Shown piece after piece: positions 28,438 to 36,901 of a stretch of DNA of 37,202 nucleotides. The notes under the pieces were generated by a model that made no database searches, was not told the origin of the DNA, and was given only the letters and a program-made list of their open reading frames with translations. The DNA is taken from assembly GCF_000420525.1 (NCBI RefSeq), contig NZ_ATVC01000021.1, positions 1-37,202 on the forward strand, written 5' to 3'. Position 1 is the stretch's first letter. Every line of letters begins with the position of its first letter. The stretch comes from Aquaspirillum serpens DSM 68 (GTDB taxonomy: Bacteria > Pseudomonadota > Gammaproteobacteria > Burkholderiales > Aquaspirillaceae). The position numbers and the translations under genes are program-made.

Positions 28438-28463
28438 GTGGCGGCGGCGCTTGGCCGCCGCAC
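28438..28463 (+). promoter_or_regulatory. Intercistronic hairpin after the binding-protein gene
   Basis: GTGGCGGCGGC (28438-28448) pairs with GCCGCCGCAC (28454-28463), one G bulged, around GCTTG. Hairpins at this place in binding-protein operons, such as malE-malF, protect the upstream message from 3' decay, so the binding protein is made in excess. Confidence 0.5.
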
Positions 28464-28481
28464 TACGCCGGAGAGTATGTT

Positions 28482-29747
28482 ATGACTGCATCCACTTTGT
28501 CTTCTGCCACCAGTGCGCCGTTATCGGAGGGCACTGGGCTTAGCCTTAAAAAGCGTCTAGCGCGTTCAGAACGGCGACGCAAGCTACAAGCCGCGTTGTT
28601 GGTGGCGCCTTTGTTGCTGTTTATTTTGTTTACCTTTGCGGCGCCGATTGGCAAATTGTTATGGCGTGCGGTGCATAGCCCTGAAGTGGCCGAGGGCTTG
28701 CCAAAAACATCACAGATCATTCAGGCGTGGGATGGTAAAAGTGTGCCGGAGGAGGCCGTTTTTGTGGCTTTGGCACAAGATTTAGACACCGCTTATGCGG
28801 AGCAGCGTTTGGCCGTGCCAGCCAAGCGCTTGAACTACGATTCGCCAGGGATGTTGAGCTTGCTGATGAAAGCAGGCCGTAAAGTGGCCAGTTTTGACAG
28901 TGAAAACCTGCGGCAACAGTTTATCGATGCTGATCCACGTTGGGGCGAGGTCGAAACTTGGCGAGTGATTCGCAATGCCAGCAGCAGCTATACCGATTTC
29001 TTTCTACTGCGTGCCCTTGATCTGACCCGTTCTGCCAGTGGTGAAATTGTGAGTGTGTCGGACGATGAGGCAATTCATCTCGATATTCTCTACCGCACAT
29101 TTTGGATCAGTGCGCTGGTAACGGCGGCGTGTTTGGCTTTGTCCTATCCCTTGGCGTGGTTACTGGCCAATTTACCCGCTAAAACGGCTAATTTGTTGAT
29201 GATCTGTGTGTTGCTGCCGTTTTGGACCTCGCTGCTAGTCCGTACGACCGCATGGATTGTGTTGTTACAAAATAATGGTGTTGTAAACCAAGTGATGCAG
29301 TTGCTGGGCTTGTTTGATGCGCCTGTGCAGCTGATTTTTAACCGCTTTGGGGTGGTGGTGGCGATGACCCATGTCTTACTGCCATTTATGATTTTGCCAC
29401 TCTATAGCGTGATGAAGAGCATTCCACCGGTGTATGCCCGCGCTGCAGCCAGCCTAGGGGCCAATCCTTGGACGGTGTTCTGGAAGGTGTATGTACCACA
29501 AACTTTGCCAGGGGTCGGTGCCGGATGCTTGTTGGTGTTCATTATGGCGGTGGGTTACTACATCACCCCAGCTTTGGTAGGTGGTCCGCGTGACCAGATG
29601 CTGAGTTACTTTGTGGCATTGCATACCAATGAAACATTGAACTGGAGTATGGCCGCCGCCTTGGCCGCTGTTCTGTTTGCCGCAACGTTGGTGCTGTATG
29701 CCATCTATAGCCGCCTTGTCGGTGTCAACAACATGAAACTGGGGTAA
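28482..29747 (+). CDS. ABC importer permease with an enlarged N-terminal periplasmic segment (AgtC-like)
   Basis: The 421-residue permease is longer than PotB (about 285). After a basic cytoplasmic start it has one membrane helix (about 38-60), then about 140 hydrophilic residues before the usual transmembrane domain begins near residue 205. The permease-ATPase contact motif is present as 'AAASLGANPWTVFWKVYVPQ'. The long variant goes with the binding protein, and resembles permeases of Agt/PotB-type importers in Pseudomonas. What the extra segment does is not known to me. Confidence 0.9.
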   Translation: MTASTLSSATSAPLSEGTGLSLKKRLARSERRRKLQAALLVAPLLLFILFTFAAPIGKLLWRAVHSPEVAEGLPKTSQIIQAWDGKSVPEEAVFVALAQDLDTAYAEQRLAVPAKRLNYDSPGMLSLLMKAGRKVASFDSENLRQQFIDADPRWGEVETWRVIRNASSSYTDFFLLRALDLTRSASGEIVSVSDDEAIHLDILYRTFWISALVTAACLALSYPLAWLLANLPAKTANLLMICVLLPFWTSLLVRTTAWIVLLQNNGVVNQVMQLLGLFDAPVQLIFNRFGVVVAMTHVLLPFMILPLYSVMKSIPPVYARAAASLGANPWTVFWKVYVPQTLPGVGAGCLLVFIMAVGYYITPALVGGPRDQMLSYFVALHTNETLNWSMAAALAAVLFAATLVLYAIYSRLVGVNNMKLG

Positions 29748-29753
29748 GAGATC

Positions 29754-30581
29754 ATGGCGCTACCAGATTATGCGGGGATGCCCGAGAAAACGGTGTACTA
29801 CGGAGTACGAGTGTTATCCGGTTTGGTGTTGTTATTTTTGATCGCACCGATCTTGGTGATTGTACCGTTGTCGTTTAATGCCGAAGCCTTCTTTACCTAT
29901 CCAATGCCGGGGTTATCGCTGCGGTGGTATCTTGACTTCTTCGGCTCGGCGGAATGGCAACGCGCCTTATACAACAGCTTGTTCTTTGGGATTGCTACCA
30001 CGCTGTTGTCGATGTTCTTAGGTACGCTGGCGGCCTTGGGTTTGGCACGTCCTGAGTTTCCTTGGCGTGGGCCAGTGATGGCGCTGATTATCTCGCCGAT
30101 GATTGTGCCGCTGATTATTGCTGCGGTGGGGATGTTCTTGTTCTACGCCGATTGGGGATTGGTCAACACGCGGTTAGGCATGGTGCTGGCACATACTGCT
30201 TTGGCGACCCCGTTTGTGGTGATTACCGTGACCGCGACCTTAACCGGCTTTGATGCACGGCTGTTGCGTGCTGCTGCTAGCTTGGGCGCCAATCCAGTGA
30301 CCACGTTCCGCCGTGTCACATTACCGATGATTTTACCTGGGATGGTGTCCGGCGGCATCTTTGCCTTTGTGACCTCGTTTGATGAGGTGGTGGTAGCGTT
30401 GTTCTTGGCTGGTTCGGAGCAACGGACGTTACCACGGCAAATGTGGTCAGGGATTCGTGAGCAACTGTCGCCGACTATTTTGGCTGCGGCAACCCTGTTG
30501 GTGTTGTTCTCGATTGCGATGTTAGTGACGGTTGAAATGTTGCGCCGGCGTTCCGAACGCTTGCGTGGTATCAGCCAATAA
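29754..30581 (+). CDS. ABC importer permease (PotC family; AgtD-like)
   Basis: The 275-residue inner-membrane permease has six membrane helices and the EAA contact motif 'AAASLGANPVTTFRRVTLPM'. It starts 6 nt after the long permease and pairs with it to form the channel. The last gene of the importer set is followed by the aminotransferase after 58 bp, on the same strand. Confidence 0.92.
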   Translation: MALPDYAGMPEKTVYYGVRVLSGLVLLFLIAPILVIVPLSFNAEAFFTYPMPGLSLRWYLDFFGSAEWQRALYNSLFFGIATTLLSMFLGTLAALGLARPEFPWRGPVMALIISPMIVPLIIAAVGMFLFYADWGLVNTRLGMVLAHTALATPFVVITVTATLTGFDARLLRAAASLGANPVTTFRRVTLPMILPGMVSGGIFAFVTSFDEVVVALFLAGSEQRTLPRQMWSGIREQLSPTILAAATLLVLFSIAMLVTVEMLRRRSERLRGISQ

Positions 30582-30603
30582 ATGTTTTGAATTGATCTTG
30601 ATC

Positions 30604-30620
30604 TGCGGAATCAATCCGCA
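30604..30620 (+). repeat. Small hairpin before the aminotransferase gene
   Basis: TGCGGA (30604-30609) and TCCGCA (30615-30620) pair around ATCAA, 10 bp before the ribosome site of the aminotransferase gene. It is too weak to be a terminator; it may shape translation. Confidence 0.3.
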
Positions 30621-30639
30621 TCCTTCTGTGGAGACTGTT

Positions 30640-31905
30640 ATGCCTAGTAATGCTGAATTAAATGCGCGCCGTCTTGCTGCAACCCCGCGTGGTGTGGGGA
30701 TTACCACTCAGATTTATGCTGAGCGTGCGAAAAATGCAGAAGTCTGGGATGTAGAAGGCCGCCGTTGGATTGATTTTGCGGCTGGGATTGCCGTGTTGAA
30801 CACCGGCCATCTGCATCCTAAGGTGCAAGCGGCAGTGGCTGGGCAATTAGAGAAATTCTCACACACTTGCTATCAAGTGTTTCCTTACGAAAGCTATGTT
30901 GCCCTAGCAGAAAAACTGAATGCTTTGGCCCCGATTAGCGGTGAGAAAAAAACCTTCTTTGTGACCACCGGTGCCGAAGCGGTGGAAAACGCGATTAAAG
31001 TGGCACGCGCTGCTACTGGCCGCCCTGCCGTTGTTGCATTCTCCGGCGCCTTCCATGGCCGTACCCTGTTGACCATGACCCTAACCGGTAAAGTCAATCC
31101 GTACAAAAAAGGCTTTGGCCCATTCCCTGCCGATGTCTATCACGTTCCTTACCCAAATAAAGTGCAAGGCGTCAGCGTACAAACCTCGATTCGCTGTTTG
31201 GAAGAAATTTTCAAATCGTCGGTCGATCCTGAGCGCGTAGCCGCGATTATTTTGGAGCCGGTTCAAGGCGAAGGTGGCTTTAATGTCGCACCGCCAGAGC
31301 TGTTCCGTGAATTGCGCCGGATCTGTGACCAATATGGCATTTTGTTGATTGCCGATGAGATTCAAGCCGGTTTTGCTCGTACCGGTAAGATGTTCGCAAC
31401 CGAATACAGCGGTGTATCGCCAGACTTGATGACGATGGCAAAATCGTTGGCCGGTGGTTTCCCTCTGGCGGCGGTGGTTGGTCGTGCCGAATTGATGGAT
31501 GCCCCTGCCCCTGGCGGTTTGGGTGGCACTTATGCCGGTAACCCATTGTCTCTGGCAGCAGCGCTGGCAGTGATTGATGTGATTGAAGAAGAAAAACTGT
31601 GTGAACGTGCCTTAGCGATTGGTGAAAAACTGACCTCGCGTTTGGAATCGCTGCGCGGTGCGGTGCCACAGATTGCCGATGTGCGTGGTTTGGGTGCGAT
31701 GGTGGCGGTGGAGTTTATGCAAGATGGTAAACCGGATGCCGACTTCACCAAGCGCGTGCAAGCCAAAGCCTTGGAAGGCGGTTTGGTATTACTGACCTGC
31801 GGTACCTATGGCAATGTGATTCGCTTCTTAATGCCGCTGACAATTGAAGACAGCGTGCTGGAAGAAGGTTTGACCATTCTTGAATCGGCCATGAAATCGG
31901 CCTAA
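30640..31905 (+). CDS. gabT: 4-aminobutyrate / 5-aminovalerate aminotransferase
   Basis: The 421-residue class III PLP transaminase moves the amino group of GABA or 5-aminovalerate to 2-oxoglutarate. The PLP lysine is K268 in 'MTMAKSLAGGFPLAAVVG', the same position as in E. coli GabT. Other motifs are 'FVTTGAEAVENAIKVARAAT' and 'LIADEIQAGFARTGK'. The start at 30640 has GGAG 6 nt upstream; an earlier frame start at 30532 overlaps the permease and adds 36 residues that do not fit the family. With gcdH and a glutarate-type CoA-transferase nearby, a DavT role (giving glutarate semialdehyde) is as likely as GabT. Confidence 0.93.
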   Translation: MPSNAELNARRLAATPRGVGITTQIYAERAKNAEVWDVEGRRWIDFAAGIAVLNTGHLHPKVQAAVAGQLEKFSHTCYQVFPYESYVALAEKLNALAPISGEKKTFFVTTGAEAVENAIKVARAATGRPAVVAFSGAFHGRTLLTMTLTGKVNPYKKGFGPFPADVYHVPYPNKVQGVSVQTSIRCLEEIFKSSVDPERVAAIILEPVQGEGGFNVAPPELFRELRRICDQYGILLIADEIQAGFARTGKMFATEYSGVSPDLMTMAKSLAGGFPLAAVVGRAELMDAPAPGGLGGTYAGNPLSLAAALAVIDVIEEEKLCERALAIGEKLTSRLESLRGAVPQIADVRGLGAMVAVEFMQDGKPDADFTKRVQAKALEGGLVLLTCGTYGNVIRFLMPLTIEDSVLEEGLTILESAMKSA

Positions 31906-31925
31906 TTGCCCGCTAGGAGCTGACT

Positions 31926-33389
31926 ATGTTGCTGCAACTACAGCGCCCCGAGTTGTTACGCCAACAGGCCTATATCAATGGCCAATGGTGTGACGCGGCA
32001 TCGGGCAACACCATTGCTGTTGATAACCCTGCCACTGGTGAAATTATCGCCCATGTGCCTTCTTTGACCGCCGAAGAAACCCGCGCTGCGATTGATGCAG
32101 CTGATGCGGCGTTACCGGCTTGGCGGGCAAAAACAGCGAAAGAGCGTGCGACGATTTTGCGCCGCTGGTATGAGCTGATGTTGGCGAACCAAGAAGATTT
32201 GGCGCGCTTGATGACGGCGGAACAAGGTAAACCGCTGGTGGAATCGCGTGGTGAAATTGTTTACGCCGCAAGCTTCTTGGAATGGTTTGCCGAAGAAGGC
32301 AAACGTATCTACGGCGATATGATCCCGAGTCCATTGGCCGACCGTCGCTTTTTAGTGATGAAACAGCCGATTGGTGTCTGTGCCGCCATCACACCGTGGA
32401 ACTTCCCTTCGGCGATGATTACCCGTAAGGCCGGCCCTGCTTTAGCTGCTGGTTGCACGATGGTGCTCAAGCCTGCCTCGCAAACCCCTCTGTCTGCTTT
32501 GGCTTTGGCCGTGTTGGCAGAAGAAGCTGGCGTACCGGCTGGGGTGTTTAGTGTGGTGACCGGTTCCGCTGGCACCATCGGTAGCGAACTGACCAGCAAC
32601 CCGACCGTACGCAAACTGACCTTTACTGGTTCGACCGAAGTGGGTCGAGTGTTGATGCGTGAATGCGCTGACACGATCAAGAAAGTGTCGTTAGAGCTGG
32701 GTGGTAATGCACCGTTTATCGTGTTTGATGATGCTGATCTCGATGCGGCGGTGGTGGGGGCGTTAGCTTCTAAATATCGTAACGCCGGCCAAACTTGTGT
32801 TTGTGCTAACCGTTTGTTGGTGCAAGACGGTGTGTATGACCAATTTGCTGAAAAATTGGCAGCAGCTGTTGCCGGTTTGAAAATCGGTAATGGTTTGGAA
32901 GAGGGCATTACCCAAGGCCCGATGATTGATGAAAAAGCCTTGCAAAAGGTGGAAGAACACATCGCCGATGCCAAAGAAAAAGGCGGCGAGGTGATTGCTG
33001 GTGGTAAGCGTCATGCTTTGGGTGGCCGGTTCTTTGAGCCGACGATCATCAAGCATGTGACGCCAGCCATGAAGGTGGCAAAGGAAGAAACCTTTGGTCC
33101 CTTAGCGCCATTGTTCCGTTTCTCGACAGAACAAGAAGCGCTGGCAATGGCAAACGACACTGAATATGGGTTAGCAGCGTATTTCTACACCCGTGATTTA
33201 GGTCGGACTTTCCGTATTTCTGAAGGGTTGGAATACGGGATTGTCGGTGTGAATACTGGCATTATTTCCACCGAAGTGGCGCCATTTGGCGGCATTAAGG
33301 CATCTGGTTTAGGCCGCGAAGGTTCCAAATATGGTATCGAAGATTATTTGGAAATCAAATACGTGGCTTTAGCTGGGGTGAATGCTTAA
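31926..33389 (+). CDS. gabD: Succinate/glutarate semialdehyde dehydrogenase (NAD(P)+)
   Basis: The 487-residue aldehyde dehydrogenase has the general base E257 (LELGGN) and the nucleophile C291 (GQTCVCANR), with cofactor motifs 'TPWNFPSAMITRKAGPALAA' and 'FTGSTEVGR'. The C-C pair two residues apart at the active site is typical of GabD. It turns succinate or glutarate semialdehyde into the acid and lies 20 nt after the transaminase. In this block, glutarate would be made for the CoA-transferase (DavD role). Confidence 0.94.
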   Translation: MLLQLQRPELLRQQAYINGQWCDAASGNTIAVDNPATGEIIAHVPSLTAEETRAAIDAADAALPAWRAKTAKERATILRRWYELMLANQEDLARLMTAEQGKPLVESRGEIVYAASFLEWFAEEGKRIYGDMIPSPLADRRFLVMKQPIGVCAAITPWNFPSAMITRKAGPALAAGCTMVLKPASQTPLSALALAVLAEEAGVPAGVFSVVTGSAGTIGSELTSNPTVRKLTFTGSTEVGRVLMRECADTIKKVSLELGGNAPFIVFDDADLDAAVVGALASKYRNAGQTCVCANRLLVQDGVYDQFAEKLAAAVAGLKIGNGLEEGITQGPMIDEKALQKVEEHIADAKEKGGEVIAGGKRHALGGRFFEPTIIKHVTPAMKVAKEETFGPLAPLFRFSTEQEALAMANDTEYGLAAYFYTRDLGRTFRISEGLEYGIVGVNTGIISTEVAPFGGIKASGLGREGSKYGIEDYLEIKYVALAGVNA

Positions 33390-33432
33390 ACCCTAAATTG
33401 CTTCTCCTTCTGAGTTGAGTGGGTTGTTCCTC

Positions 33433-33477
33433 ACCCGCCCCGTCAGTTCCCCTGACGGCGGGGCGGGTCTTTTTTTG
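33433..33477 (+). terminator. Strong terminator after gabD
   Basis: GTCAG (33442-33446) pairs with CTGAC (33452-33456). The outer ACCCGCCCC (33433-33441) pairs with GGGGCGGGT (33460-33468) across a three-base bulge, and C then seven Ts follow. It ends the importer-gabT-gabD unit. Confidence 0.85.
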
Positions 33478-33515
33478 CCTATTTATTACGCAGCAATTGC
33501 TGGGAGTAGTGAAAA

Positions 33516-34718
33516 ATGTCTGCATTATCGGGTGTGCGAGTCCTTGATTTATCGAGAGTTTTAGCTGGGCCTTGGGCCAGCCAATTGTTGGCAGATTTAG
33601 GGGCAGACGTGGTAAAAGTCGAGCGTCCTAAAGCTGGTGATGATACCCGTGGTTGGGGGCCACCTTTCTTAACTCGCGCCGATGGTTCACAAGGCCCTGC
33701 CGCTTATTATCTGTGTGCCAATCGTGGTAAGAAATCGATTACCGTCGATATTACTCAAGCAGAAGGGCAACAGATTATTAAAAAACTCATCGAAAATAGC
33801 GATGTGTTAATTGAGAATTATAAAGTCGGTGGTTTAAAAAAATATGGCTTGGATTATGAGTCAGTAAAAGCGATTAATCCTAAATTGGTCTATTGCTCAA
33901 TTACTGGTTTTGGTCAAACTGGCCCGTATGCTGATCGGGCAGGGTACGATTATATTGTGCAAGGTATGACCGGTTTGATGAGCATTACTGGGCCAGCCGA
34001 TGGTGAACCGCATAAAGTCGGGGTGGCTGTCACCGATTTATTCACCGGTTTATATGCCAGCAATGCCATTTTAGCCGCCCTGCACGCCCGTCAGAGCACC
34101 GGCGAAGGACAACATATCGACGTTGCACTATTCGATTGCGCCCTCGCTACACTGGCTAACGTCAATATGAATTATTTGATTGGTGGACAAACCCCACCGC
34201 GTTTGGGCAATGCTCATGCTAATATCGTACCCTATCAGGTGTTCCCGACATCGGATGGGCATTTTATTTTGGCGTGTGGCAATGATGCACAATTTGCCCG
34301 TGTTGCAGAGTTGGTTGGTGCGCCGGAATGGGCGCAAGATCCGCGTTTTGCTACCAATGCCGCACGGGTGCAACATCGTGAAGCGTTAACGCCGATGTTG
34401 GCTGAGCGTTTCCGGCAACGGACACGTCAAGATTGGCTGACCGCGTTAGACGGCGCGGGTGTGCCCGCAGGGCCGATCAATACAGTCGATGAGGCGTTTG
34501 CCGATCCACATTGTATTGCGCGGCAAATGCGGCGTGATTTGGTGGCAGCAGATGGTACTGTGGTACCACAGGTGGCCTGCCCTGTGCAGCTATCGGGTAC
34601 GCCAATCGAGTATCAAAACCCACCGCCAGAATTAGGACAACATACTGAAGAAGTGTTAACTGCCTTGGGTTGGGATGGTGCAGCGCAAAGAAAACTGCAG
34701 CAATGTGGTGCGATTTAA
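33516..34718 (+). CDS. CaiB/BaiF-family CoA-transferase, probable glutarate CoA-transferase
   Basis: The 400-residue class III transferase moves CoA between acids. The family core is 'RVLAGPWASQLLADLGADVV' at the front, and the catalytic aspartate is D174 in 'VTDLFTGLYA'. The stretch 'ALFDCALATLANVNMNYL' and 'GNAHANIVPYQVF' is the form I know from Pseudomonas proteins encoded beside gcdH, which activate glutarate with succinyl-CoA or another donor. It thus links gabD to gcdH. Formyl- or carnitine-CoA transfer is less likely here. Confidence 0.85.
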   Translation: MSALSGVRVLDLSRVLAGPWASQLLADLGADVVKVERPKAGDDTRGWGPPFLTRADGSQGPAAYYLCANRGKKSITVDITQAEGQQIIKKLIENSDVLIENYKVGGLKKYGLDYESVKAINPKLVYCSITGFGQTGPYADRAGYDYIVQGMTGLMSITGPADGEPHKVGVAVTDLFTGLYASNAILAALHARQSTGEGQHIDVALFDCALATLANVNMNYLIGGQTPPRLGNAHANIVPYQVFPTSDGHFILACGNDAQFARVAELVGAPEWAQDPRFATNAARVQHREALTPMLAERFRQRTRQDWLTALDGAGVPAGPINTVDEAFADPHCIARQMRRDLVAADGTVVPQVACPVQLSGTPIEYQNPPPELGQHTEEVLTALGWDGAAQRKLQQCGAI

Positions 34719-34805
34719 ACGCTCGTTTGACTAGTTTGCGATTAACATGCACCATTCTGTCCATCTCGAACGCATTAACATCGCTCTTGTGTAAAAGGAG
34801 TTAGC

Positions 34806-36440
34806 GTGCAACGCGAATATATGGAATACGATGTGGTGGTTGTTGGCGGCGGCCCTTCTGGCTTAGCCACAGCAATTCGCTTGAAACAATTGGCAGCGGC
34901 AGCCGATCGTGAACTGAGTGTGTGCCTGTTAGAAAAAGGCTCGGAAATCGGTGCGCATATTCTGTCTGGTGCTGTGTTAGAACCCACCACGCTTAACGAA
35001 CTGATTCCTGACTGGAAAGAAAAGGGCGCGCCCCTCAATACCCCAGCACAGGATGACCATTTTCTGTTTTTAACAGAGAAAAAAGCCTTTGAATTGCCCA
35101 CTCCGCCACAGATGCACAATCATGGCAACTACATTATCAGCTTGGGCAATTTCTGCCGCTGGTTAGGGCAACAGGCGGAAGAACTCGGCGTTGAAATCTA
35201 TCCGGGTTTCGCTGCGGCTGAAGTGTTGTATGACGACACTGGCGCGGTGAAGGGCGTGGCGACAGGCGACATGGGCTTAGACCGCGAAGGTCACCCAACT
35301 GATGCTCACCAAGTGGGGATGGAGCTGTGGGCCAAGCAAACCATCTTTGCCGAAGGCTGTCGTGGTTCTTTGACCAAAACACTGTTTGATCGCTTTAAAC
35401 TGCGTGATGGTGCGGATCCACAAACTTACGGCATTGGCATCAAAGAACTGTGGGAAGTCCAACCCGAGAAACATCACCCCGGTAAAATTACCCATACCAC
35501 CGGCTGGCCGATGGACAACAACACCTATGGCGGCTCTTTCCTCTATCACTTAGAGGATAATCAAGTCGTTGTTGGTTTTGTGATTGGTTTGGACTATCAA
35601 AATCCACATCTGTCGCCGTTTGACGAATTCCAACGCTTTAAGACACACCCAGCCATTCGTGATGTATTCGAAGGCGCTCGCCGTATTTCCTATGGTGCAC
35701 GGGCTTTGTCCGAAGGTGGTGTGCAATCGTTACCTAAACTGACGTTCCCAGGCGGTTTGTTGGTTGGTGATACCGCTGGTTTCCTCAATGTGCCGAAAAT
35801 TAAAGGTACGCACACGGCGATGAAATCGGGGATGTTGGCGGCCGAGGCAGTGTTCGATATGCTGAGCCGCGAGTCGTTGGAGAACGAAGCAACGTCTTAC
35901 ACCGAAGCCTTCAAGGCGAGCTGGTTGTTTGATGAGCTGTGGAAAGTGCGCAATGTGCGTCCTTCCTTCCGTTGGGGGCTGTGGGGCGGCATCATGTATT
36001 CCGCCATCGACACTTATATTTTCAACGGCCAAGCACCGTGGACATTGCATCACTTGCACGCCGACCATGAGTGTCTGAAAAAAGCCAAAGACATGCCAAA
36101 AATTCACTATCCGAAACCGGATGGGAAAATCAGCTTTGATAAGCTGTCGAGCGTGTTTATTTCAAACACCAATCACCGTGATGATGAGCCGGTGCATTTG
36201 CGTTTGAAAGATAGCAGTGTTCCAATTCAGATCAATTTGGCACTGTATGACGCACCAGAGCAGCGTTATTGCCCTGCTGGGGTGTATGAAATTGTGGGAC
36301 GTGAAACGGGCAACCCCCGTATGCAAATCAACTCACAGAACTGTGTTCACTGTAAAACCTGTGACATTAAAGACCCAACCCAGAATATCAACTGGACAAC
36401 GCCAGAAGGCGGTGGTGGCCCGAACTACCCGAATATGTAA
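34806..36440 (+). CDS. Electron transfer flavoprotein-ubiquinone oxidoreductase
   Basis: The 544-residue membrane-associated enzyme takes electrons from ETF and reduces ubiquinone. An FAD-binding front ('VVVVGGGPSGLATAIRL', 10-26) and 'GLLVGDTAGFLNVPKIKGTH' are present. The 4Fe-4S ligands are C489 (YCPAGVYE), C513, C516 and C519 (NCVHCKTCDIKDP). The start is GTG at 34806, 5 nt after AAGGAG; an ATG five codons later has worse spacing. It carries gcdH electrons to the respiratory chain; the ETF genes themselves (etfAB) are outside the window. Confidence 0.96.
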   Translation: MQREYMEYDVVVVGGGPSGLATAIRLKQLAAAADRELSVCLLEKGSEIGAHILSGAVLEPTTLNELIPDWKEKGAPLNTPAQDDHFLFLTEKKAFELPTPPQMHNHGNYIISLGNFCRWLGQQAEELGVEIYPGFAAAEVLYDDTGAVKGVATGDMGLDREGHPTDAHQVGMELWAKQTIFAEGCRGSLTKTLFDRFKLRDGADPQTYGIGIKELWEVQPEKHHPGKITHTTGWPMDNNTYGGSFLYHLEDNQVVVGFVIGLDYQNPHLSPFDEFQRFKTHPAIRDVFEGARRISYGARALSEGGVQSLPKLTFPGGLLVGDTAGFLNVPKIKGTHTAMKSGMLAAEAVFDMLSRESLENEATSYTEAFKASWLFDELWKVRNVRPSFRWGLWGGIMYSAIDTYIFNGQAPWTLHHLHADHECLKKAKDMPKIHYPKPDGKISFDKLSSVFISNTNHRDDEPVHLRLKDSSVPIQINLALYDAPEQRYCPAGVYEIVGRETGNPRMQINSQNCVHCKTCDIKDPTQNINWTTPEGGGGPNYPNM

Positions 36441-36458
36441 GCCGCTAGCACCTTAATA

Positions 36459-36493
36459 AACAACGCCCTGTTATTATGCAGGGCGTTGTTGTA
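36459..36493. terminator. Terminator after ETF-ubiquinone oxidoreductase
   Basis: AACAACGCCCTG (36459-36470) and CAGGGCGTTGTT (36479-36490) form a perfect 12-bp stem around 8 nt, followed by GTATTTG. The T-run is short but the stem is strong. It may also serve the leftward fragment upstream of it. Confidence 0.65.
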
Positions 36494-36521
36494 TTTGCGC
36501 TTGGTTGTTCTATGGTGTTGG

Positions 36522-36901
36522 TTAGGTGTCAAAAATATCTTCTAACCGCTGTACCTGCGCTAACGAAATGCCCCATTGCTGTAATTGTTCTGGCGTCGCT
36601 GTCCGTAACCGCGACAACACCCAATCGGGTAATGGCTGGCCAAACTTTGTTTCGATCATGCTGCGGAGAAATATTTTCATGCCCTCTTCACGACCTTTTT
36701 GAATGCCTTCTTCTATGCCTTCTTCCCGTGCCGTAATAATGTCGGTGTTGTAATCCCACACGGCACGTTGCCGTGCGATGGCGCGCAGTTGTTCCTCTTT
36801 GGTTTGACTGAGCGTTTCTAAAGACCGTAAAGCGGTGACCACCGGTGTATGAGTCAGCTGTGCCATGATGTGTTGCTCCTGCCAATGTTCAAACAGATCG
36901 A
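36522..36901 (-). pseudogene. Rpn-family gene remnant interrupted by an IS3-type element
   Basis: The frame is closely related to the fragment at 11224-11643: the same 'DLFEHWQEQHIM', 'QLTHTPVVTALRSLETLSQT' and 'LPDWVLSRLRTAT', with a 3-residue gap in the EEG-repeat. It is open right up to 36901, where similarity ends abruptly and the insertion sequence begins. So the gene was cut by the insertion and its nuclease part must lie beyond the element, outside the window. An internal ATG at 36866 could start a shorter 114-residue product. Confidence 0.75.

Noticed and set aside
30532-30639. Longer start for the aminotransferase
   Set aside because: It overlaps the permease end, lacks a ribosome site and adds residues foreign to the family.
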